Assembly (NCBI GenBank): GCA_934589705.1
Contig: CAKTOH010000003.1
Coordinates: 1-64,000, forward strand
Direction: 5' to 3'
Source: an uncultured Oscillospiraceae bacterium
GTDB taxonomy: Bacteria > Bacillota > Clostridia > Oscillospirales > Oscillospiraceae
DNA: 64,000 nucleotides
Under the pieces are notes generated by a model. That model searched no databases. It saw only the letters and a list, made by a program, of their open reading frames with translations, and was not told where the DNA came from. Below, piece after piece: positions 35,333 through 45,143 of this stretch. The position numbers were made by a program, and so were the translations under genes. The first letter of the stretch is position 1. Every line of letters begins with the position of its first letter.

Positions 35333-35848
35333 TTAGATATACTCCGGCGCATCCTTGGTGGGTGCTTCCTCGGCAGGAGCGGCCTCAACGGGAGCTTCTG
35401 CTGCGGGCGCAGTTTCCTCAGCGGGAGCTTCTGCCACGGGTGCTTCCTCGGCGGGAGCGTCATCCGTGACCACCTCGGCCTCAACCGGGGTGGGCTTGGG
35501 CATTTCCGCTCCGCAGGCGCTGCAATAGGCGGCCTCCCTGTCTACCTCCGCCCCGCACTTGGGGCACAGGGCAACCTCCTTCAGATCCCGCAGCTGCTCC
35601 TGAAGGGAGGCAATCTGCCGGTTGGCTCCGGCGATGGCGGCCATCATGGGGGCGTAGGCCTCGTCAAAGTCCTCGGAGTGGGCAGCGGCGTACTGCTTGC
35701 CGATCTGGGTGTAGCAGTCGGTGATGGTGCTCTGCGCCTCGGAAATCTGGTTGCGGAGCTTGACCTGCTCGGTGAAGTTTTTTGCCTGGTGAACCGCCTT
35801 GTCGGTGACGGCAGCGGCTTTCTGCGTGATGTTATCCCAAAGTGACAT
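35333..35848 (-). CDS. Zinc-ribbon protein with coiled-coil and acidic Ala/Pro/Glu tail
   Basis: A 171-residue protein. Residues 1-90 (MSLWDNITQKAAAVTDKAVH...) are helical and probably coiled coil. A zinc ribbon, CPKCGAEVDREAAYCSACG, is at about 94-112, and the last 55 residues are a low-complexity PAEEAPVAEAPAEE tail. Such proteins occur widely in Clostridia; function unknown. The tail repeats are encoded by near-identical codons and may vary in length between strains. Confidence 0.8.
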   Translation of the reverse strand: MSLWDNITQKAAAVTDKAVHQAKNFTEQVKLRNQISEAQSTITDCYTQIGKQYAAAHSEDFDEAYAPMMAAIAGANRQIASLQEQLRDLKEVALCPKCGAEVDREAAYCSACGAEMPKPTPVEAEVVTDDAPAEEAPVAEAPAEETAPAAEAPVEAAPAEEAPTKDAPEYI

Positions 35849-36064
35849 AGTACATACCTCCTAATCTGGTTTCTAAAAATAGCGTAGCACGAATTTATGA
35901 CAAATTCAACCGAATCTGAGAAATTCACACAATGTTTTCAATTATTTACAGGTCTGCTGCGGAAGCAATTACCGGACACAGTGCCCATTTTTTGCCCCGG
36001 TACGGGGCGGAGAGTGTGAAAAATGCCGAAAGTGGTCGGAGCCTGTCTTTTTTTGGAAAAACCA

Positions 36065-36093
36065 CTGACATTTTTGTTCCCCTGTGCTATAAT
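36065..36093 (+). promoter_or_regulatory. Promoter of xpt
   Basis: CTGACA (36065-36070) and TATAAT (36088-36093) with a 17-base spacer, 28 bases before the start codon. The short leader leaves no room for a purine riboswitch. Confidence 0.7.
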
Positions 36094-36120
36094 ACCTTCA
36101 AACTTCGGGAGGTGCGCGTT

Positions 36121-36705
36121 ATGAACTTTTTGGAAGAGAGAATTGCCCGGGACGGAATCGTCAAGGCCGGAAATGTGCTGAAGGTGGACAGCTTTCTGAA
36201 CCACCAGATGGACATTGCCCTGATGGAGGAAATCGGTCGGGAATTCCACCGTCGTTTTGCGGACAAGCCTGTGACCAAGGTGCTGACCATTGAGGCCTCG
36301 GGCATCGGCATTGCCTGCTTCGTGGCCAAGGAATTCGGAGTGCCTATGGTCTTCGCGAAGAAGTCCAAGTCCATCAATATTGAGGGCGAAATGTACATTG
36401 CCGAGGTGGAATCCTTCACCCACAAGAATAAGAACCAGATCATCGTGTCCAAGAAGTTCCTGGGGGCCGAGGATCATCTGCTGATCATCGACGACTTCCT
36501 GGCCAACGGCTGTGCCCTTCAGGGGCTCATCTCCATTGCCGAGGAGGCCGGGGCTACCATCGAGGGCCTGGGCATTGTCATCGAGAAGGGCTTCCAGATC
36601 GGGGGTCGAGTCATCCGGAATCTGGGCTATCGGCTGGAATCTCTGGCCATCGTGGATGCCATGGATCCGGAGACCGGAGTCATCACCTTCCGGGAACAAG
36701 TGTAA
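36121..36705 (+). CDS. xpt: Xanthine phosphoribosyltransferase
   Basis: A purine salvage enzyme making XMP from xanthine and PRPP, 194 residues. Motifs: [14 protein letters not shown], the substrate loop [10 protein letters not shown], and the PRPP-binding segment [21 protein letters not shown] 36121 with GGGAGG upstream is used. Unlike many Firmicutes xpt genes, the leader shows no purine riboswitch. Confidence 0.93.
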   Translation: MNFLEERIARDGIVKAGNVLKVDSFLNHQMDIALMEEIGREFHRRFADKPVTKVLTIEASGIGIACFVAKEFGVPMVFAKKSKSINIEGEMYIAEVESFTHKNKNQIIVSKKFLGAEDHLLIIDDFLANGCALQGLISIAEEAGATIEGLGIVIEKGFQIGGRVIRNLGYRLESLAIVDAMDPETGVITFREQV

Positions 36706-36831
36706 AGCAGTTCCATCAACACTGCCATTGCGGACTTGCCGCAGTGGCGGTGTTTTTTGCTGAAACAGCACCTTCCATATTGAATTTCCCGAAAAAACAT
36801 TGTATGATACACAAAAAGGAGGCGAGCTGCC

Positions 36832-37770
36832 TTGCAGACACATGAAGAAATCAGCTCCGGTATTCTGACGTTTTTGGAGCAGGAGGGGGTAAACCCGGAG
36901 ATTCTGAATCTGACCCGGGAATATCTGAAGGAGCATCCCATGGCAAGCCCGGAGCGGGTTCCCGTTCCCCGGTATGCCTACTACGGCGTGCAGGTCTGGG
37001 AGCAGGTGCTCACCGCGGTGCTGGCCGGGAAGAACCTGCTGCTGGCGGGCGGCAAGGCCACGGGCAAAAATGTGCTAGCCCAGAATCTGGCGGCTCTGTT
37101 TCAGCGGCCCATGTGGAACATTTCCCTGCATGTGAACACCGACGCCGGGTCTCTGGTGGGCACGGATACCTTCCGGAACGGTCAGGTGGAGTTCCGACCC
37201 GGGCCGGTGTACGCCTGCGCCCAGGCCGGCGGCTTCGGCGTGCTGGACGAAATCAACATGGCGAAAAATGAGGCCTTGGCGGTGCTTCATCAGGTGCTGG
37301 ACTTCCGCCGGGCCATCGACATTCCGGGCTACGGCAGCCTGGAATTAAAACCGGAGACCCGGTTCATCGGCACCATGAACTATGGCTATGCCGGAACCCG
37401 GGAGATGAACGAGGCTCTGGCCTCCCGGTTTGCCATTTTGTCTATGCCTACCATCACCCAGGAGAACCTGGAACGGCTGCTGGGCACCGAGTATCCGGAG
37501 CTTAGCCGGAAATACCGGGGACTGTTCGCCCAGCTGTTCTTCGATCTGAACAAGAAGTGCGCCGCGTCGGAAATCTCCACTCGGGCATTGGATCTGCGGG
37601 GTCTGCTGGACGCCATCGACCTGATGAAGCTTGGTCTGGCTCCCTTGGCGGCGCTGGATATGGGCATCACCAACAAGAGCTTTGACAGCTACGAGCAGCA
37701 GCTCATCCGGGACGTGATCGCCGCCCGGATTCCCGGCAAGCTTCGCCGGGAGCAGGTCTTCGACCTATGA
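36832..37770 (+). CDS. MoxR-type AAA ATPase with atypical Walker A
   Basis: A 312-residue AAA+ ATPase thought to work as a chaperone with a von Willebrand-domain protein. It starts at TTG 36832 behind AAGGAGG. The P-loop reads GGKATGKN, with Asn where Ser or Thr is normal. Walker B is GFGVLDEINMA, and sensor and arginine regions follow (IGTMNYGY, ALASRFAIL). The next gene overlaps by four bases (ATGA) and encodes the VWA partner. Confidence 0.85.
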   Translation: MQTHEEISSGILTFLEQEGVNPEILNLTREYLKEHPMASPERVPVPRYAYYGVQVWEQVLTAVLAGKNLLLAGGKATGKNVLAQNLAALFQRPMWNISLHVNTDAGSLVGTDTFRNGQVEFRPGPVYACAQAGGFGVLDEINMAKNEALAVLHQVLDFRRAIDIPGYGSLELKPETRFIGTMNYGYAGTREMNEALASRFAILSMPTITQENLERLLGTEYPELSRKYRGLFAQLFFDLNKKCAASEISTRALDLRGLLDAIDLMKLGLAPLAALDMGITNKSFDSYEQQLIRDVIAARIPGKLRREQVFDL

Positions 37771-39449
37771 ATACGGAGCAGTTCGGTGCCGCCGGACGGC
37801 GGGCTCTGAATCAGGTGTGGAACGGGGCAGGGGAGTACGGCTTTCAGCCGGTGTTCGTTTCCAATACCCTGTATATGAACACCGTAGCGGGTCTTGCGGA
37901 GGAATTCTTCGGCAAGAAGGCCTTGCAGGCTTTGTTTGACACCTGGGAGGGGGACATCTGGCAGGGAACCTATGACCGGTTCGCCTGGCTGCTCATCGAG
38001 CAAGCGGTGTACCGGCGAAATCTGCCTTTGCGCCCTGCCCTGGAAGACCTGCGCCGGGACTATGCAGACTTTTTTCTGGACAGCCTGGAACGCCGCTCCC
38101 GATCGGAAAATATGGGAAAAGCCCTGCTGTGCGAATCCTTGCAGCGGGCTTACTGGCGGGAGGCTCTGGGTCACTCTCCGGGAATGCTCCTTCCCAAGGA
38201 GGCAAAGCTCTATTCTAAAATCCGGCAGGGGGCAGATCTGGAGCCGGAGGCACTGGGAAAGTATATCCTGGAGCTTCTGAAATCCGATTTCGGCTTTACC
38301 AGGGTGCAGGCGCGGGGCAAGCACTGGGAGCTTCCCCAGTGGCTTCGGTTTCTGCCCCAGCGCAAGCCCGACGTGCTTCAGCCCCAGCGGCTGGAAAACG
38401 CGGTGCTCTCGGAAATGAACTCCGGCACGCAGAAGCGGCGGGGCTGGGGCAGCCAGCGAAAGGGCGGCAAAGACGATCTTGCCTATGTGGAAGGGTGCTT
38501 CGGCCGATGCCGGTATTCCCCTAACCGATTGGAGGAAATCCGTCAGAAGCTGTGCACCGGTGCCCACGCGGGCTGTGCCCTGTGGTTTACCGACGGTGCT
38601 GCCGCCTCCGTTTCCAAGGAGGATGCCCGGCGCGTTTTCCAGGAGGCTCTGCGCCAGCAGAAGAAAAACAAGCAGCATTATCTGGACAACGCCGCCATGT
38701 ACGAGGGCATCGTCCGGCGGATTCAGCGGGAAATTTCCGGAAATCTGCTGTCGGAATATCTGCCCCGGTCGGAGCTGGCTCCTTGGGGGGAGCTGGATGC
38801 CGGACGGGTCTGGCGGGGGCCTATCCTGAACGATGAGCGGGTGTTTCTCCGGCCGGAGGAACAGCCTATCCCGGGTATGTCCGTGCTGCTTCTGCTGGAT
38901 GCTTCCGCTTCCCGGATGCACCAGCAGGAGGTGATTTCCGCCCAGGCCTACATCCTGGCGGAGGCACTGCGGCAATGCCGGGTGCCGGTGCAGGTGGAAA
39001 GCTTCTGCTCCATTCGAGGGGTGACGGTGTTCCGGCGGCTGGTGCCCTTCGGGGCGGACAATGCCAGAAACGTCTTCCGGTATTTTGCCGCCGGGTGGAA
39101 CCGGGACGGGCTGGCTCTGCGGATGGCTGGGTTCACCATAGCTCCGGTGCGGACGGAGCGGAAGATCGTGATTCTGCTCACCGACGCCAATCCCAACGAT
39201 TCCATGCCCCTGAGCCGCCCAGGGCGGCTGCCCGTGCCCTATGAGGAGAAGAACGGCGTGGAGGATGCCGCCGCCGAGGTGGCAAGGCTTCGCCGCTCCG
39301 GCTGCCGGGTGGGGGCAGTGTTCTTCGGCAGCAGCGGAAACTATCCCAATGCGGAAAAAATCTACGGCCGCCAGCTGGTGCGCATCCGGCAGATGGAGGA
39401 ATTCTCCAAGGCCGCCGTGGAGTTGATTCGCATGGAGTGCGAGCAATAG
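37767..39449 (+). CDS. VWA-domain protein, partner of the MoxR ATPase
   Basis: A 560-residue protein whose C-terminal von Willebrand A domain, from about residue 370, has the metal-binding motif DASAS in LLLLDASASRMHQQ, a GWNRDGLALR loop and LLTDANPND. The N-terminal 350 residues resemble nothing recognised. In CobT/NorD/ViaA pairs the VWA protein gives the ATPase its client. The client here is unknown. Confidence 0.83.
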   Translation: MNTEQFGAAGRRALNQVWNGAGEYGFQPVFVSNTLYMNTVAGLAEEFFGKKALQALFDTWEGDIWQGTYDRFAWLLIEQAVYRRNLPLRPALEDLRRDYADFFLDSLERRSRSENMGKALLCESLQRAYWREALGHSPGMLLPKEAKLYSKIRQGADLEPEALGKYILELLKSDFGFTRVQARGKHWELPQWLRFLPQRKPDVLQPQRLENAVLSEMNSGTQKRRGWGSQRKGGKDDLAYVEGCFGRCRYSPNRLEEIRQKLCTGAHAGCALWFTDGAAASVSKEDARRVFQEALRQQKKNKQHYLDNAAMYEGIVRRIQREISGNLLSEYLPRSELAPWGELDAGRVWRGPILNDERVFLRPEEQPIPGMSVLLLLDASASRMHQQEVISAQAYILAEALRQCRVPVQVESFCSIRGVTVFRRLVPFGADNARNVFRYFAAGWNRDGLALRMAGFTIAPVRTERKIVILLTDANPNDSMPLSRPGRLPVPYEEKNGVEDAAAEVARLRRSGCRVGAVFFGSSGNYPNAEKIYGRQLVRIRQMEEFSKAAVELIRMECEQ

Positions 39450-39454
39450 GAAAA

Positions 39455-39501
39455 GGGGACTGTCTCGAAATGATTTTTCAAAATCATTTCGAGACAGTCC
39501 C
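39455..39501. terminator. Strong bidirectional terminator between convergent operons
   Basis: A perfect 22-bp stem, GGGGACTGTCTCGAAATGAT with its complement, around a TTTTCAAAA centre. It lies between the VWA gene end and the family A repeat. Confidence 0.85.
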
Positions 39502-39507
39502 CTGTAT

Positions 39508-39677
39508 TTGATACTATTTCCTGATTAAAATCTTAATTTTAATCAGGAAGGCATCGCCTGAAGGCGCTGCCTGTTTTGTGATTTATAAGGAAAGAAATCA
39601 CAAAACAAGTCTCATATGAACTCCATGCCCTTCAGGCAATTAAAATCTTTTTAAAGATTTTAATTGGAGTTCAGTAT
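39508..39677 (+). repeat. 170-bp palindromic repeat, family A, copy 3
   Basis: Full-length copy from TGATACTATTTCC to GGAGTTCAGTATG. It ends about five bases from the stop codon of the amino-acid ABC ATPase gene. Confidence 0.92.
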
Positions 39678-39681
39678 GCCT

Positions 39682-40428
39682 TTACAGAACCTTGCTGAGA
39701 AAATCGATGGTTCGGGGCTGCTTGGGGTGGTCGATGACCTCCTCCGGGGTGCCCTCCTCCACGATGTAGCCGCTTTCCATGAAAATCACCCGGGTGGCGA
39801 CCTCACGGGCAAAGCCGATTTCATGGGTGACTACCACCATGGTCATGCCGTCGGCGGCAAGCTGCTTCATAACCGCCAGCACCTCGCCGACCATTTCCGG
39901 ATCCAGGGCGGAGGTGGGCTCGTCGAAGAGCAGAATGTCCGGATTCATGGCCAGCGCCCGGGCGATGGCCACCCGCTGCTTCTGACCGCCGGACAGCTGG
40001 GCAGGGTAGGCGGAAGCCTTGTCCAGAAGGCCCACCCGCTCCAGAAGCTGTAATGCCCTTTCCGTGGCCTGAGCTTTGGTGGCCATTTTCAGCTCTGTGG
40101 GAGCCAGGGTCATGTTGCCCATCACATCCAGGTTGTTGAAAAGGTTAAAGTGCTGGAACACCATGCCCACATTCTGACGAACCTTGTTCAGGTCGGTTTT
40201 CTTGTCGGTCATGTCGTGACCGTCCACAACGACTTCCCCGGCGGTGATTTCCTCCAGCCGGTTCAGGCAGCGAAGGAGGGTGGACTTTCCGGAGCCGGAG
40301 GGGCCCAGAACCACCACGACCTCACCTTCGCAGATGTCGGCGGATACGTCCTTGAGGACTTCCAGCTTGCCGAAATTCTTCTTCAGATGGGAAATGTGAA
40401 TCTTCACATTGTTCTTATTCACGGCCAC
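39682..40428 (-). CDS. glnQ: Amino-acid ABC transporter ATP-binding protein
   Basis: A 248-residue ATPase of the polar amino-acid uptake family. Walker [10 protein letters not shown], signature [15 protein letters not shown], Walker [16 protein letters not shown]-loop VVVTHE are intact. It overlaps the end of the permease gene. The cargo (glutamine, cystine or another polar amino acid) is not fixed by sequence. Confidence 0.93.
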   Translation of the reverse strand: MAVNKNNVKIHISHLKKNFGKLEVLKDVSADICEGEVVVVLGPSGSGKSTLLRCLNRLEEITAGEVVVDGHDMTDKKTDLNKVRQNVGMVFQHFNLFNNLDVMGNMTLAPTELKMATKAQATERALQLLERVGLLDKASAYPAQLSGGQKQRVAIARALAMNPDILLFDEPTSALDPEMVGEVLAVMKQLAADGMTMVVVTHEIGFAREVATRVIFMESGYIVEEGTPEEVIDHPKQPRTIDFLSKVL

Positions 40429-41089
40429 GGTTCAGTCTCCTTTCCAGACGCTTTGCCAGACGGGACAGCAGCGTGATGACAATCAGATACATGATGCCCA
40501 CGATGGTCCAGACCTCAAAGGCACGCATGGTGTTGGCCACCACGTTCTTGGCGGTGTTGACCAGCTCCGGGAAGCCGATGACGGACAGAATCGAGGTATC
40601 CTTCAGGGTGATGATGAACTGATTGATGATGCTGGGAATCATGGTGCGGATGGCCTGGGGCAGCACGACCTTGGCCATGGCGCGCCAATAAGGCAGACCC
40701 AGGGAGCGGGCTGCCTCCATCTGACCGGGATCCACACTCTGAATACCGGCACGAATAATTTCTGCCATGTATGCGCCGCAGTTCAGCGCCAGGGCTACCG
40801 TGCCGGCCTGAAGGGCGCTAAGGGTGAACTTGCTGCCGGTGAGAAGGCCGTTGATTGCCTGAGGAACGCCGAAGTAGATCATAAATGCCAGCACGATCAT
40901 GGGAACGCCCCGGATCACGTCCACGAAAATGGTGGAAACGGCATTACAGATACGGCTTTTGACGACGCTGAGCAGGCCGAAAATCAGACCCAGGATGCAG
41001 GCAAAGAACAGGCCGGACAGTGCCAGCAGCAGTGTCTGCCCCATGGCGCGCAGCAGCAGGGTGCCATAAACGGAGAGAATGCGGATCAC
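40415..41089 (-). CDS. Amino-acid ABC transporter permease
   Basis: A 224-residue membrane subunit of the HisM/GlnP family with about five helices; the EAA loop that docks the ATPase is [28 protein letters not shown]. The gene lies between the ATPase gene (overlap) and a family A repeat that separates it from the binding-protein gene. Confidence 0.93.
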   Translation of the reverse strand: MIRILSVYGTLLLRAMGQTLLLALSGLFFACILGLIFGLLSVVKSRICNAVSTIFVDVIRGVPMIVLAFMIYFGVPQAINGLLTGSKFTLSALQAGTVALALNCGAYMAEIIRAGIQSVDPGQMEAARSLGLPYWRAMAKVVLPQAIRTMIPSIINQFIITLKDTSILSVIGFPELVNTAKNVVANTMRAFEVWTIVGIMYLIVITLLSRLAKRLERRLNRGRE

Positions 41090-41114
41090 GCTCAGGACTC
41101 CTTTCGGATATTAG

Positions 41115-41284
41115 TGATACTATTTCCTGATTAAAATCTTAATTTTAATCAGGAAGGCATCGCCTGAAGGCGCTGCCTGTTTTGTGATTTATAAGGAAAG
41201 AAATCACAAAACAAGTCTCATATGAACTCCATGCCCTTCAGGCAATTAAAATCTTTTTTAAAGATTTTAATTGGAGTTCAGTAT
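41115..41284 (+). repeat. 170-bp palindromic repeat, family A, copy 4, inside the ABC operon
   Basis: A full-length copy sits in the 257-base gap between the binding-protein gene and the permease gene, all three on the minus strand. The neighbouring hairpin GGGGGACGCCT/AGGCGTCCCCC at 41304-41328 is the terminator of the binding-protein gene. Confidence 0.92.
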
Positions 41285-41303
41285 GAAAGGGATTTGCGAA
41301 AGC

Positions 41304-41330
41304 GGGGGACGCCTACAGGCGTCCCCCACA
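41304..41330. terminator. Terminator after the amino-acid binding-protein gene
   Basis: GGGGGACGCCT and AGGCGTCCCCC pair directly around ACA. It stands between the binding protein and the permease, so binding protein may be made in excess. Confidence 0.65.
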
Positions 41331-41346
41331 GGCATATTCTTGGGAA

Positions 41347-42177
41347 TCAGCCCAGATACTTAGCCAGGATCTGGTCGTAGGTGCCGTTGGCCTTGATGTT
41401 GGCCAGGCCCTTGTTGAACATGTCCAGCAGCTCCTGGTTGTCGGCATTGAAGATGGCGAAGCCATAATCGCCGCCCGCGTTTGCGGTATCCTCCAGGCAC
41501 TTCAGAGCCAGACCGTTATCCTTGATGGTAGCCTGCATGATGGGGGTGTCCTCGAAGCAGGCAACGCACTGACCGCCCAGAACCGCCTGGTACATGGTGG
41601 GAGAATCCTCGAAGTAGACCAGGTTGAAGCCGTACTCATCCTTCAGGCTCTCGGCGTAGGCAGCGCCCTGGGTGCCGGTCTTGACGGCAACGTCCTTGCC
41701 CTTCAGACCGTCAAAGCCGGTGATGTCGGAGTCGGCGGCCACGGTCATGGACTGAGTGGCGGTGTAGTAGCCATCGGAGAAGAGCCAGCCGTTGGCCTTC
41801 CGCTCCTCGGTGATGGAGGCGCCGGCAATCATGCCGTCAGCCTGGCCGGCCTGGCAGGCGGCAATGGCAGCGTCCCAGCCCAGGCTCTTGATCTCGTAGT
41901 CGAAGCCCTGGTCAGCGGCAACGGCTTTGACGATGTCCACGTCAATGCCCACGAAGTTGCCGGAAGCATCGGTGTACTCAAAGGGCTTGAAAACCGTGTC
42001 GGAAGCGATGACCCACTTCTTGCCGGAAGCGGCAGGGGCCTCGGTGGCAGCGGCGGCGGGAGCCTCAGTGGCGGCAGCCGCGGGAGCCTGGGTCTCGGCG
42101 GGCTTCGCGGAGCCGCCGCAGGCAGCCAGAGACAGGACCATTACCATGGCCAGACACAGTGCGGTAAACTTTTTCAT
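41347..42177 (-). CDS. Amino-acid ABC transporter substrate-binding lipoprotein
   Basis: A 276-residue lipoprotein: signal with VLSLAACGG, an Ala/Glu/Pro-rich linker, then the SBP_bac_3 fold (WVIASDTVFKPFEYTDASGNFVGIDVDIVKAVA, GMIAGASITEERK, DVAVKTGTQGAAYAESLK). It captures a polar amino acid for the transporter. Its promoter is TTGATT-17-TAGAAT on the minus strand at 42301-42329. Confidence 0.93.
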   Translation of the reverse strand: MKKFTALCLAMVMVLSLAACGGSAKPAETQAPAAAATEAPAAAATEAPAASGKKWVIASDTVFKPFEYTDASGNFVGIDVDIVKAVAADQGFDYEIKSLGWDAAIAACQAGQADGMIAGASITEERKANGWLFSDGYYTATQSMTVAADSDITGFDGLKGKDVAVKTGTQGAAYAESLKDEYGFNLVYFEDSPTMYQAVLGGQCVACFEDTPIMQATIKDNGLALKCLEDTANAGGDYGFAIFNADNQELLDMFNKGLANIKANGTYDQILAKYLG

Positions 42178-42300
42178 AACAATTCATCCTTTCCTCTGTT
42201 TTCACAAAAATGAGATTTTTGCCGGATATGGCGCAGATGCACGGGAAAAAGACAGTGGAATGTCGTATATCACGCCTTTATCACCGGACATCATAGGGGC

Positions 42301-42329
42301 ATTCTACCACTTTCACAAGCAAAAATCAA
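42301..42329 (-). promoter_or_regulatory. Promoter of the amino-acid ABC operon
   Basis: TTGATT (42324-42329) and TAGAAT (42301-42306) on the minus strand with 17-base spacing, 120 bases before the start codon. Confidence 0.65.
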
Positions 42330-42372
42330 CACGAGAGAAGGACAATTGTCCATATTCTACGGAATTCACAAA

Positions 42373-42966
42373 TTACTCCATCATTTCGGCGGCACTCTTC
42401 AGCAATTGGTACGCTTTTTCGAAGCCCAGGGTGCTGGTGCACAGAGTCAGGTCATAATTCCGGCAGTCTCCGTAGGCTCGGCCGGTCATTTTTTCGCAGT
42501 AGGCTCGGCGGGCCCGGTCGGCGGTATCCATGTCGGATTGCAGCTCGTCCCAGGGCGTGTCGGGCATGGACTTGCGCACCCGCAGCAGCCGCCAGCTTCT
42601 GTCCGCGTGGACAAATACCCGCAGGCAGTGGTCGTATTCCTTGAGAATGTAGTCCGCGTTCCGGCCTACGAGGACGCAGCTTTCCTTGTCCGCGATCTGC
42701 CGGATGGCCTTCACCTGGGCGTTCCACAGCTCCTCGCTTAAGGGGCGGCTGTAGAAATTGAACAGGCTCTGGGTAAAGCCAAACTCCATGGGCACCCGCT
42801 CGTCCCACTGACGAACCTGTTCCGGGGTCAGGTGGGCGCTGGCCTTGGCGGTGCGCAGGATAATGTCCCGGTCGTAGTAGGGAATGCCCAGCTCCCGGGC
42901 AAGCCTGCGACCCAGATCGCTGCCGCCGGAGCCGAATTCTCTTCCGATGGTGATAATACGCTTCAT
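42373..42966 (-). CDS. Cytidylate-kinase-like family protein
   Basis: A 197-residue P-loop protein with ITIGREFGSGGSDLGRRLARELGIPYYDRDII at the N-terminus and CVLVGRNADYILKEY and DRARRAYCEKMTGRAYGDCRNYDL later, the pattern of Cytidylate_kin_2. Members look like nucleotide kinases but their substrate is mostly unknown. Confidence 0.88.
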   Translation of the reverse strand: MKRIITIGREFGSGGSDLGRRLARELGIPYYDRDIILRTAKASAHLTPEQVRQWDERVPMEFGFTQSLFNFYSRPLSEELWNAQVKAIRQIADKESCVLVGRNADYILKEYDHCLRVFVHADRSWRLLRVRKSMPDTPWDELQSDMDTADRARRAYCEKMTGRAYGDCRNYDLTLCTSTLGFEKAYQLLKSAAEMME

Positions 42967-43127
42967 TCAGAATACCTCCCGACAGTGCGGGGACTGCCTC
43001 CCCGCCGGATTATGTGCATTATAGCACATGCACGCCGAAGATTCAATACGGTTTTATCCCAAATGACGAAAGACCGGGGCAGATTTCCGGGGCACAGACA
43101 AATCGAAGGAAATTTCCGAGCGGAAAC

Positions 43128-43155
43128 TTTACAGGAACTTTACATAAGCTTTGCA
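43128..43155 (+). promoter_or_regulatory. Pho-box repeats upstream of the Na/Pi cotransporter gene
   Basis: TTTACA (43128-43133), TTTACA (43139-43144) and TTTGCA (43150-43155) occur every 11 bases, as in the TT(A/T)ACA repeats bound by PhoP in Firmicutes. Confidence 0.7.
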
Positions 43156-43222
43156 TAGAACCGATGGCATTCCTTCCGGCACTTCCTTATAATAATTGAA
43201 ATAACAATAAGGAGAGACAAGC

Positions 43223-44998
43223 ATGACTTTTTATCTTTTGAAGCTGATTTCCCTGCTGGGGGGTCTGGCACTGTTCCTGTTCGGCATGGATACCATGGGG
43301 CAATCCCTGGAGCGCACCGCCGGCGGCAAGCTTCAGACCATTCTGGCGAAGATGAGCTCCAATGTGCCCAAGGGCTTTCTGCTGGGTCTTGCGGTGACGG
43401 CGGTGATTCAGTCCTCCTCGGCCACCACGGTGATGGTGGTGGGCTTTGTCAATTCCGGCATTCTGACCCTGAAGCAGGCCGTGGGTGTCATTATGGGCAG
43501 CAACGTGGGCACCACGGTCACTGCCTGGATTCTGTCCCTGAGCGGTCTGGAGGGAGAGGGCCTTCTTGTGCAGCTGTTTAAGCCGGCCACCCTGGCTCCC
43601 CTGCTGGGCAGCGTGGGCATTGTGCTGTACATGTTTACCAATTCCGAGAAAAAGAAGAGCATCGGCGGGATTCTGCTGGGCTTCATGGCTCTGATGACCG
43701 GCATGGAGCTGATGAGCGGTTCCATGGAGTTTCTGAAGGACGAGGCCTGGTTTGTCCGGATGATGATCTCCTTCTCCAATCCGCTGGTGGGAATCCTGGT
43801 AGGCGCGGCGCTGACTGCCATCATCCAGTCCTCCTCTGCCTCCGTGGGTATTTTGCAGAGCCTGTGCGCCACCGGCATTGTGACCTACGGCTGTGCCATC
43901 CCGGTCATCCTGGGTCAGAACATCGGCACCTGTGTTACGGCGATGATGGGCGCCATCGGCGCCAACAAGAATGCCCGGCGGGCGGCTATGGTGCACCTGT
44001 ACTTCAATATCATCGGCAGTCTGCTGTTTGTCCTGGTATTCTACGGAATCGGCCTGTTCCATCCCTGGGATTTCCTGGGGGATACCTGCGGCGAGATGAA
44101 CATCGCGGTCATCCACACCTCCTTCAACGTCTGCGTCACCGCTCTGCTGCTTCCGCTGAATGGGCTGCTGGTCAAGCTGGCAACCCTGTCCGTGCCGGAT
44201 GACAAGCAGGAGGAGAAGCCGGTGCTGCTGGACGAGCGTCTACTGGCCACCCCGGCGGTTGCCATTCAGCGCTCCCAGGACATTGCCGCCCGGATGGCGG
44301 AGGATTCCGCCCAGGCCATGCGTCTGGCCATGGGGCTGATTCAGAAATTTGACAGAAAGAGCCTGGATCGAGTGCTGGAATTGGAAAACAATACCGACCG
44401 CTATGAGGACGCTCTGGGCACTTATCTCGTGCAGCTGTCCAGCCGAAGCCTGTCCGTTGCCGACAGCCGGATCCTCAATACCCTCCTGTACACCATTTCC
44501 GATGTGGAGCGGATCGCCGACCACGCGGTGAACGTGGGCAAGGCGGCGCTGGAAATGGAGGAGAAGAAGATCGTCTTCTCCCGGCAGGCTCAGGGGGAGC
44601 TGGAGGTGCTGGAGCGAGCCGTTTCCGATATCCTGGGTCGGACGGTGGAGGCCTACCGGAGCTTTGACCGGGAGCTGGCCCGGAAGGTGGAGCCTCAGGA
44701 GCAGGTGGTGGATGCCCTGGTGCGGGAAATCAAGTCCCGGCACATCCGCCGGCTCCGGGAGGGCACTTGCAGCGTGGAGTACGGCTTCGTGCTGGAAGAC
44801 CTTCTCACCGCCTTCGAGCGGTCGGCGGATCACTGCTCCAATGTGGCGGTGGAGATTTTGCAGGTGTCTGAGGGCAAGCTGGAGGCCCATGAGTATCTGA
44901 ATTCCCTGAAGGCCGGCGAGCTTCAGGAGAGCGCTGCCTTCGCCGAGGAATATGCCCGGTATCAGGCCCGGTATGCCTTCCCGGAGGATCAGAAATAA
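43223..44998 (+). CDS. Na+/phosphate cotransporter with PhoU-like domain
   Basis: A 591-residue transporter. The membrane half has two inverted repeats, each with the QSSSA motif (AVIQSSSATTVMVVG and AIIQSSSASVGIL). The C-terminal half (about 350-560) is helical and PhoU-like. It imports phosphate with sodium, and Pho boxes upstream suggest induction under phosphate limitation. Confidence 0.93.
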   Translation: MTFYLLKLISLLGGLALFLFGMDTMGQSLERTAGGKLQTILAKMSSNVPKGFLLGLAVTAVIQSSSATTVMVVGFVNSGILTLKQAVGVIMGSNVGTTVTAWILSLSGLEGEGLLVQLFKPATLAPLLGSVGIVLYMFTNSEKKKSIGGILLGFMALMTGMELMSGSMEFLKDEAWFVRMMISFSNPLVGILVGAALTAIIQSSSASVGILQSLCATGIVTYGCAIPVILGQNIGTCVTAMMGAIGANKNARRAAMVHLYFNIIGSLLFVLVFYGIGLFHPWDFLGDTCGEMNIAVIHTSFNVCVTALLLPLNGLLVKLATLSVPDDKQEEKPVLLDERLLATPAVAIQRSQDIAARMAEDSAQAMRLAMGLIQKFDRKSLDRVLELENNTDRYEDALGTYLVQLSSRSLSVADSRILNTLLYTISDVERIADHAVNVGKAALEMEEKKIVFSRQAQGELEVLERAVSDILGRTVEAYRSFDRELARKVEPQEQVVDALVREIKSRHIRRLREGTCSVEYGFVLEDLLTAFERSADHCSNVAVEILQVSEGKLEAHEYLNSLKAGELQESAAFAEEYARYQARYAFPEDQK

Positions 44999-45030
44999 CG
45001 CTGACGGATTGCTCCCTTTGTGGTATCTTG

Positions 45031-45068
45031 CCCCATGCCGGAATCCACCGGCATGGGGCGTTTCTTTG
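45031..45068 (+). terminator. Terminator of the Na/Pi cotransporter gene
   Basis: CCCCATGCCGG and CCGGCATGGGG pair, followed by CGTTTCTTTG. Confidence 0.8.
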
Positions 45069-45143
45069 TCATTTCCCGTTGCAAAACGGCAGAAAATGTG
45101 CTACCATCATGGCAGGAAATTACGGGAATCAGGAGGGGAATCC

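Noticed and set aside
35930..36120. Purine riboswitch before xpt
   Set aside because: Looked for because many Firmicutes have one. Only 28 bases separate the -10 box from the ATG, and no purine-aptamer core is seen.
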